The notes under the pieces: generated by a model | What the model was told of the DNA's origin: nothing | Seen by the model: the letters and a program-made list of their open reading frames with translations, nothing else | Database searches by the model: none | Translations under genes and position numbers: made by a program | Shown: positions 59,632-64,000 of the stretch, in pieces | Layout of the letters: each line of letters starts with the position of its first letter | How positions within the stretch are numbered: position 1 is the first letter of the stretch | Origin: Acidobacteriota bacterium | Lineage (GTDB): Bacteria; Acidobacteriota; Thermoanaerobaculia; Multivoradales; J023 | Direction of reading: 5' to 3' | Length of the DNA stretch: 64,000 nucleotides | Assembly (NCBI GenBank): GCA_029263395.1 | Contig: JAJCXO010000187.1 | Span: 62,001-126,000, forward strand

Positions 59632-60048
59632 TCAACTGGCCAGCCGGCAGACCAACTGCTGATCGGGAGCGATGGCCTGCAAGAGCTCGTCTAGCTTCTC
59701 GATCGTCGGCACTGCTTTCCCCTGCTCGTAACGAGCATACGCATTGCGAGACTTCTGGTGCAGTTTCGCAGCAGCTTCCGCCAAAGTGATGCCACGGGTC
59801 TCTCGCTGTCGACGGAGCAGGAGCGCTACCAGGACCTTGACGTCGTTGGCACCCAACTCGAGCTGACCGGCAGCCTGAGGAAAGACGGTCGCCTCGAACC
59901 CCTCGGTATCGGCCATCGTTTCGACCAAGTCTTGCATCATCTCGTAGGCGTCCTGCTCACTCGTCCCTTGGGTGATGGCATGCAGAGCTGGCACCTCGAT
60001 CAGCCAGTGGTCATTGTCTTTCCAGACTCGGCCTTCGAATCGCATCAC
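59632..60048 (-). CDS. hicB: HicB-family antitoxin with C-terminal HTH
   Basis: A 138-residue protein. The N-terminal ~70 residues are the HicB partial RNase-H-like fold (W-L-I-E-V-P-A-L-H-A-I-T-Q-G, A-Y-E-M-M-Q-D). The last ~50 are an XRE HTH (L-A-E-A-A-A-K-L-H-Q-K-S-R-N-A-Y-A-R-Y-E-Q-G). It begins (GTG 60048 or ATG 60045) at the end of hicA. As an intact DNA-binding antitoxin beside a frameshifted toxin it may persist as a lone regulator. A palindrome upstream of hicA is its likely operator. Confidence 0.85.
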   Translation of the reverse strand: MMRFEGRVWKDNDHWLIEVPALHAITQGTSEQDAYEMMQDLVETMADTEGFEATVFPQAAGQLELGANDVKVLVALLLRRQRETRGITLAEAAAKLHQKSRNAYARYEQGKAVPTIEKLDELLQAIAPDQQLVCRLAS

Positions 60049-60224
60049 TTACTCCCCGGCGTGTTTGAGAATGACTTTCGCCAGAATTTCGTTGATGTCG
60101 GCGTGTCTCGGGACGTACTCGATCTTGGTCTGTTCGGCATTCGTCCAACATCATGTTTCCCACCATGGCGAAGACATCGCCAACCAAGCGCACGGAGCTT
60201 CTTCTCCAGTCGACGACGCTTCAT
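60049..60224 (-). pseudogene. hicA: HicA toxin gene with a 1-bp frameshift
   Basis: From the ATG at 60224 the product starts M-K-R-R-R-L-E-K-K-L-R-A-L-G-W, then H-G-G-K-H-D-V, the HicA dsRNA-binding-like fold with its catalytic His. One base is missing near 60145-60149; in the next frame the sequence continues W-T-N-A-E-Q-T-K-I-E-Y-V-P-R-H then I-N-E-I-L-A to a TAA at 60049, exactly where hicB begins. The 176-bp length equals 59 codons minus one base. A real inactivating mutation or a sequencing error would look the same. Confidence 0.8.
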
Positions 60225-60232
60225 GGATCAAA

Positions 60233-60252
60233 TGTACACTGATCCGTGTACA
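60233..60252 (-). promoter_or_regulatory. Palindromic operator of the hicAB locus
   Basis: TGTACAC (60233-60239) and GTGTACA (60246-60252) are perfect 7-bp arms around a 6-bp centre, ending 9 bp upstream of the hicA ATG. The place and symmetry fit autorepression by the HTH of HicB. Confidence 0.65.
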
Positions 60253-60407
60253 AGATCAACTCCTCTCGACGATCGCACGAATCTGGCGGCACCACGACTG
60301 GCAGTCCGAAACGTTGGGTAAAGCGCCATAGGGCGTCTGTACCGTCCGAACGGCGTTGAGTAAAACAACCAAAGCTCGCGGGCGGTCAGGCCCCTGACTA
60401 GTTCAGA

Positions 60408-60502
60408 CCTCGGCTCAGACGTCGCTACGGTCGTCCCTCCCTGCGCGCTCGCTGAGCCTCTTCCCGGGCGCTCCGCGCTCCAGACCTACGCGCTCCGCGC
60501 CC
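60408..60502. repeat. 95-bp repeat, copy B, at the end of the TIR-FGE gene
   Basis: Partner of 57125-57220. Missing one base relative to copy A, it reads through the stop and adds a 20-residue basic tail to the protein encoded here. Confidence 0.85.
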
Positions 60503-61651
60503 TGGACCTCGAGATAGGCGGAAGCCCAGGCGGCCGCTGCGGAGGCCAGGATCTCTGCCGTAGCGGAACGCCGCACGCACGTACCGTGCATGGACGATCC
60601 AGGAACCTCCGCGAATAACCCGGAGGGTGCCGCCCAAGGGGCCTTCCGGGTCTGTCTCGGCATGCTTCGCATACGACCGCTGTCCATCCTGGCACCACTC
60701 CCACACATTGCCCAACATGTCGTAGAGCCCCCATGGATTAGCCTGCTTCTGGCCTAACTCACGGGTCCCCCTTGCCGTACCTCGGTTGCCGTCGTACCAA
60801 GCGATCGCGTCCAAGGCCCCTGACGGCCCAGCGACCGTCTCCAACTCGCCGTTCCAAGTAGCAGCCTGGGTGCCGGCCCGGCAGGCATATTCCCACTCCG
60901 CCTCACTCGGCAACTTCGCCTCCAACCCCGGAAGGAGCTGATTCAACCGCTTCAGGAATTCCTGGCAGTCGTACCAGCTCACGGTTTCGACCGGGCGTTC
61001 CGGCGATTTGTAGCGGCTCGGGTTCTCCCCCATCACCGCCTGCCATAACGCCTGGGTGCAAGGCATCTCCGCTAGCCAATAGCCCTCCGTCAAGGTGACT
61101 TCATGTGCGGGGCCCTCATTCTCTAGCCGTCCTAATTCGGATTCCGGAGACCCCATAGTGAACTTGCCTGGTGGGATCCACCGGAACCGCTGTTGCACCA
61201 CGGGTGCTTCGGCCAATTGCAGAATTTCCGTGACAATCGCCGACCAGGCTTCCTCCCGTGCATTGCCACGGAGAGACATCAACGGTCGAGCATCCGTTGG
61301 ACGCATCTGCATCGCCGACAACCACGGGATCTTGGCCCAGGCACAGCTTTTCAACAGCACCGGCACGATCGTCAGCCCGTCCTGCTCACGACGCCTCAGC
61401 AGCCGCGGCACTTCTTCCTCGGAGATGAAGTCCGAGGCCAGAAAATCCGCCGATATCAGCAACACCGCCACGTTGGCGGTCGCCATCGCCTTTTCGATTT
61501 CGGCGTACCAGTCGTCACCCGCGTTCAGCTTGCGATCGTCCCACACCGCCAGCCGGCCACGCAGGACACTGAGATGTGTCACCAAGCGGTCTTTATACCG
61601 CTCGTCGCGGTGGCTATAGCTGACAAAAACCGTTGGCGATTCAGAAGACAC
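60425..61651 (-). CDS. TIR - FGE-sulfatase-like protein
   Basis: A 408-residue two-domain protein. The TIR domain (~4-146) is nearly identical to that of the kinase fusion (T-V-F-V-S-Y-S-H-R-D-E, A-S-D-F-I-S-E-E-E). The FGE domain (~156-388) follows directly without a kinase: F-T-M-G-S-P-E-S-E, P-S-E-A-E-W-E-Y-A-C, G-N-V-W-E-W-C, R-G-G-S-W. No FGE catalytic cysteines. A basic tail (~389-408, R-S-G-A-R-S-A-R-E-E-A-Q) arises from a 1-bp indel that removes the stop seen in the paralogue. GTG start with GGGAGG 5 bases upstream. Likely TIR NADase-type effector tethered to a variable recognition domain. Confidence 0.85.
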   Translation of the reverse strand: MSSESPTVFVSYSHRDERYKDRLVTHLSVLRGRLAVWDDRKLNAGDDWYAEIEKAMATANVAVLLISADFLASDFISEEEVPRLLRRREQDGLTIVPVLLKSCAWAKIPWLSAMQMRPTDARPLMSLRGNAREEAWSAIVTEILQLAEAPVVQQRFRWIPPGKFTMGSPESELGRLENEGPAHEVTLTEGYWLAEMPCTQALWQAVMGENPSRYKSPERPVETVSWYDCQEFLKRLNQLLPGLEAKLPSEAEWEYACRAGTQAATWNGELETVAGPSGALDAIAWYDGNRGTARGTRELGQKQANPWGLYDMLGNVWEWCQDGQRSYAKHAETDPEGPLGGTLRVIRGGSWIVHARYVRAAFRYGRDPGLRSGRLGFRLSRGPGRGARRSGARSAREEAQRARREGRP

Positions 61652-61665
61652 AGCATCCTCCCGTG

Positions 61666-61683
61666 GGCGGATTGTACTGAATC
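61666..61683 (-). promoter_or_regulatory. Shared promoter element B of the TIR-FGE genes
   Basis: Exact copy of the 18-bp block at 59538-59555, with TACAAT at 61676-61671 and the GTG start 19 bases downstream. Conservation of this block points to a common promoter. Confidence 0.5.
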
Positions 61684-61801
61684 CCTAGCTTGATGGATCT
61701 GTGGTCTGCGATCTCAGCGCGTTCGTTCGTCTGCTCTGGTCAGCTCTCGGAGCCAACCAGCTCACGCCTTGGCTGAATCAGCGGGTGGTAAGATCTGTGC
61801 C

Positions 61802-62203
61802 ATGGTCGACTTGGCCCCAGTCATCAAGATCTTGGAATCACTGCCCACTGTGCGGCTAGCAGTGACGTTCGGATCCACTGCACGTGGTGAGGCTCACCCG
61901 CGCAGTGATCTCGATCTGGGCCTACTCCTGACACCCAATACGTTGGCCGCGCGCCAGGAAGTAGAGGTTGCGGCTGGACGAGCGGCACGGTGCCGGGTCG
62001 ATATCATTTATCTCGACGAGGCGCCGCCGCTGTTGCGCTTCGAGATTGCCCGCGATGGCGACGTACTGGTGGAAAAACAGCCGAGGCTGTGGACAGATTT
62101 CAAGAGCAAAGCGATGATCGACTGGTGGGATTGGGGACCCACTGCCCGCAAGATGCATGCGGTCTACATTCAACGATTGCGCGAACAAGTGACCCATGGT
62201 TAG
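61802..62203 (+). CDS. mntA: MNT-domain nucleotidyltransferase antitoxin
   Basis: A 133-residue protein with the minimal nucleotidyltransferase motif F-G-S-T-A-R-G-E then S-D-L-D-L-G (GSx10DxD) and a third acidic residue in V-D-I-I-Y. MntA proteins adenylylate the HepT toxin and silence it. The ATG at 61802 is used, since the upstream extension from 61769 is unlike the family. It overlaps hepT by 8 bp, the usual order and coupling. Confidence 0.87.
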   Translation: MVDLAPVIKILESLPTVRLAVTFGSTARGEAHPRSDLDLGLLLTPNTLAARQEVEVAAGRAARCRVDIIYLDEAPPLLRFEIARDGDVLVEKQPRLWTDFKSKAMIDWWDWGPTARKMHAVYIQRLREQVTHG

Positions 62204-62615
62204 CGTTGACGTCGCGTCGCGCAAGGTCGCCAGCGCGACGGCTCGGCTCACCGATGTCGACGACATCCTAGGGACTGGGCACGCAGATTTCTTCACCGAC
62301 ATCAAGCGTCGAGACCTAGCGACGTTTTATCTCTTCCTGGCGATCCAAGATTGCCTCGACCTGGCAAGCCACTGGGTGTCTGATGCCGGTTGGCCGCCAC
62401 CGAGTGACGCTGCCGAGGCTTTCGACTGCCTGGCGGATCATGGAGCGATCGACCGCGAGCTGGCTACCTCGATGCGGGCCGCGACTGGACTTCGCAACCG
62501 TATCGCCCACGGCTATGCATCCGTCAATCACGATCGCCTCTTCAAAGAATACGGCGAGGGTAGCGGCGCCCTGAAGAAGTTCCTGAATCTGGTTGCTGAG
62601 GCGGCAGGCCTTTGA
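62196..62615 (+). CDS. hepT: HepT-like ribonuclease toxin (DUF86)
   Basis: A 139-residue all-helical HEPN protein with the catalytic R-N-R-I-A-H-G-Y motif (Arg-x4-His-x-Tyr), where the Tyr is the AMP acceptor for MntA. Both partner genes appear intact, in contrast to the broken vapC and hicA nearby. It ends 50 bp before the end of the convergent third TIR-FGE gene. Confidence 0.87.
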   Translation: MVSVDVASRKVASATARLTDVDDILGTGHADFFTDIKRRDLATFYLFLAIQDCLDLASHWVSDAGWPPPSDAAEAFDCLADHGAIDRELATSMRAATGLRNRIAHGYASVNHDRLFKEYGEGSGALKKFLNLVAEAAGL

Positions 62616-62665
62616 AACCATCGTGGAGCCCCCGCCGCTGGTTCGAGCGCTCCGCAAGCTGACCC

Positions 62666-64000
62666 TTACATCGCTCCGCGCTCCGGACCTTGAGACAGGC
62701 GGAAACCCAGGAAGATGTAGCGGTAGCTGGCGTCGTACTTATAGCGATAGGCGGCCCGCACTTGATCTGCATCCGACAGCCACGAACCTCCCCGAATCGC
62801 ATACCAAGTACGCTCTGAGGAGCCTTCGGGGTCGGTCGCTGGATCCTCGGTGTACCACCGTCGACCATCTCGACACCATTCGTCGACATTGCCCAACATA
62901 TCGTAAAGGCCCCATGGATTTGCGATCTTCTGGGCGACCTCGCGTGACCCTGCTTCGAGGTGCGGGTGCTGCTTCCCGGGCCAGTTTGAAGAATCAAGAC
63001 CGAACTCCAAGTCGTACTCGAGGCCACTGTTGCCGCCATACCATGCCAGAGCGTGTAAACGTGGTGCATTGTTTTGCCCCAGGATCTCCAGATCACCCTG
63101 CCAAGTGGCAGTCGTTGTGCCAGCACGGCAGCTGTATTCCCATTCAGCCTCACTCGGCAATCTCAGATCCAGCCCTGCGATACGTTGGTTCAAACGTTTG
63201 ATGAACCGTTGGCAATCTTCCCAACTCACCCTATCGACGGGTCGTTGTGGACTCAGGAATAAGCTCGGATTCTGACCCATCACCGCTTCCCATAGTGCCT
63301 GAGTACATGGCGTGTTCGCGAGCCAGAACCCCTGCGTTAGGGACACCTCGTGAACCGGCCCCTCATCGCCAAATCGGCCATCCTCGGTTTCTGGGGAGCC
63401 CATCGTGAAGCTTCCGGGGGCGATCCACTGCATACGCTGCTCTACACCCTCCACTTCGAAGCTCGCCCACTCCCCATAACTATCCTTCCCCGATCGACTG
63501 GCCCAAGATGGCGGCGAGTGCAACTCCCCCGACTCCTGGGCGGTGGCCCGCAGCTGCGTTGACTCCGAAGCCCCTGGGGGCTTCGACCCAGGCACCGGTC
63601 GTGGTTTCTTTTCGGCCAACCGCAAGACTTCCGTCGCGATCGCTGCCAGAGCCTCTTCGCGCGCATTGCCACGCAAAGCCATCAGCGGCCGCGCGTCTGT
63701 CGGGCGCATCTGCATCGCAGACAACCATGAGATCTCAGCCCAGGCACACCCCTTCAACAACACCGGAACAATCGTCAAACCTTCCTGCTGACGACGTTTC
63801 AGCAGCCGCGGAACCTCTTCCTTTGCGATGAAGTCTGACGCTAAGAAATCCGCCGAGATCAGCAACACTGCCACGTTGGCGGTCGCTATCGCCTGCTCGA
63901 TTCCCGCGTACCAGTCGTCGCCAGCTTGCAGCTGGCGATCGTCCCACACCGCCAGCCGGCCACGCAGGACGCTGAGATGCGTCGCCAAGCGTTCTTTTTG
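62666..64000 (-). CDS. TIR - FGE-sulfatase-like protein, third copy (5' partial)
   Basis: The frame is open to the right edge; comparison with the two copies to the left suggests only ~15-20 N-terminal residues are missing. TIR domain with A-S-D-F-I-A-K-E-E, a ~60-residue Pro/Ser/Gly linker, a conserved Y-G-E-W-A-S-F-E-V segment also present in the kinase fusion, then an FGE domain (F-T-M-G-S-P-E-T-E, P-S-E-A-E-W-E-Y-S-C, R-G-G-S-W). The C-terminal segment after R-G-G-S-W differs strongly from the other two. It ends G-P-E-R-G-A-M and lacks the 95-bp repeat except for a short GC-rich part. Confidence 0.83.
   Translation of the reverse strand, partial: QKERLATHLSVLRGRLAVWDDRQLQAGDDWYAGIEQAIATANVAVLLISADFLASDFIAKEEVPRLLKRRQQEGLTIVPVLLKGCAWAEISWLSAMQMRPTDARPLMALRGNAREEALAAIATEVLRLAEKKPRPVPGSKPPGASESTQLRATAQESGELHSPPSWASRSGKDSYGEWASFEVEGVEQRMQWIAPGSFTMGSPETEDGRFGDEGPVHEVSLTQGFWLANTPCTQALWEAVMGQNPSLFLSPQRPVDRVSWEDCQRFIKRLNQRIAGLDLRLPSEAEWEYSCRAGTTTATWQGDLEILGQNNAPRLHALAWYGGNSGLEYDLEFGLDSSNWPGKQHPHLEAGSREVAQKIANPWGLYDMLGNVDEWCRDGRRWYTEDPATDPEGSSERTWYAIRGGSWLSDADQVRAAYRYKYDASYRYIFLGFRLSQGPERGAM

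Overview
The window is GC-rich, densely packed bacterial chromosomal DNA. The likely source is an uncultured or poorly studied Acidobacteriota lineage, perhaps Thermoanaerobaculia. That placement is inference from protein style: large secreted propeller/PKD proteins, a recurring FESGDTSAW tract, XRE regulators paired with TPR proteins, and TIR/kinase/FGE fusions. No rRNA, tRNA, CRISPR array or transposase was found.

Positions 1-38,000 are a cell-surface glycan and lipid region. It holds a GT39-type membrane protein with TPR tail (partial at the left edge), an LpxL-like acyltransferase in one operon with a dedicated ACP, FabF, FabG and a GT2 glycosyltransferase, a methyltransferase with an SGNH hydrolase, and a tight operon of Wzt-like ABC ATPase, radical SAM/SPASM enzyme, GT4-2OG-oxygenase fusion and SGNH hydrolase. 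The matching ABC-2 permease lies 7 kb away at 23,924-24,700. A heparinase II/III-like protein, a Wzx-like flippase and a 35-codon asnB remnant close the region. Large secreted proteins are interspersed: three paralogues (9,011; 16,804; 30,250), an FG-GAP protein, a subtilase and a 496-aa secreted protein. Four of them carry the same FESGDTSAW-type tract.

Positions 38,000-46,400 are accessory: an orphan excisionase-like antitoxin abutting the asnB remnant, XRE and TPR regulators, a pterin-dehydratase-like protein lacking its histidines, and a DnaJ-zinc-finger membrane protein and small zinc ribbon, each preceded by copies of a 60-bp direct repeat.

Positions 46,400-56,000 hold a compact three-gene operon, SIR2-domain protein / small middle protein / Rad50-like ATPase with zinc hook. 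It fits an ABC-three-component-type defence system and sits directly downstream of sbcDC.

Positions 56,000-64,000 alternate toxin-antitoxin debris or modules with TIR-FGE genes: a 42-bp satellite, VapB with a 12-codon VapC stub, TIR-kinase-FGE, frameshifted HicA with intact HicB, TIR-FGE, MntA-HepT, and a third TIR-FGE gene running off the right edge. The C-terminal ends of the TIR-FGE genes differ almost only in scattered codons, often NNC, inside otherwise identical DNA. That is the pattern expected of diversity-generating-retroelement variable regions. No reverse transcriptase or template repeat lies in the window, so this is the observation most worth following up, together with the SIR2-ATPase operon.
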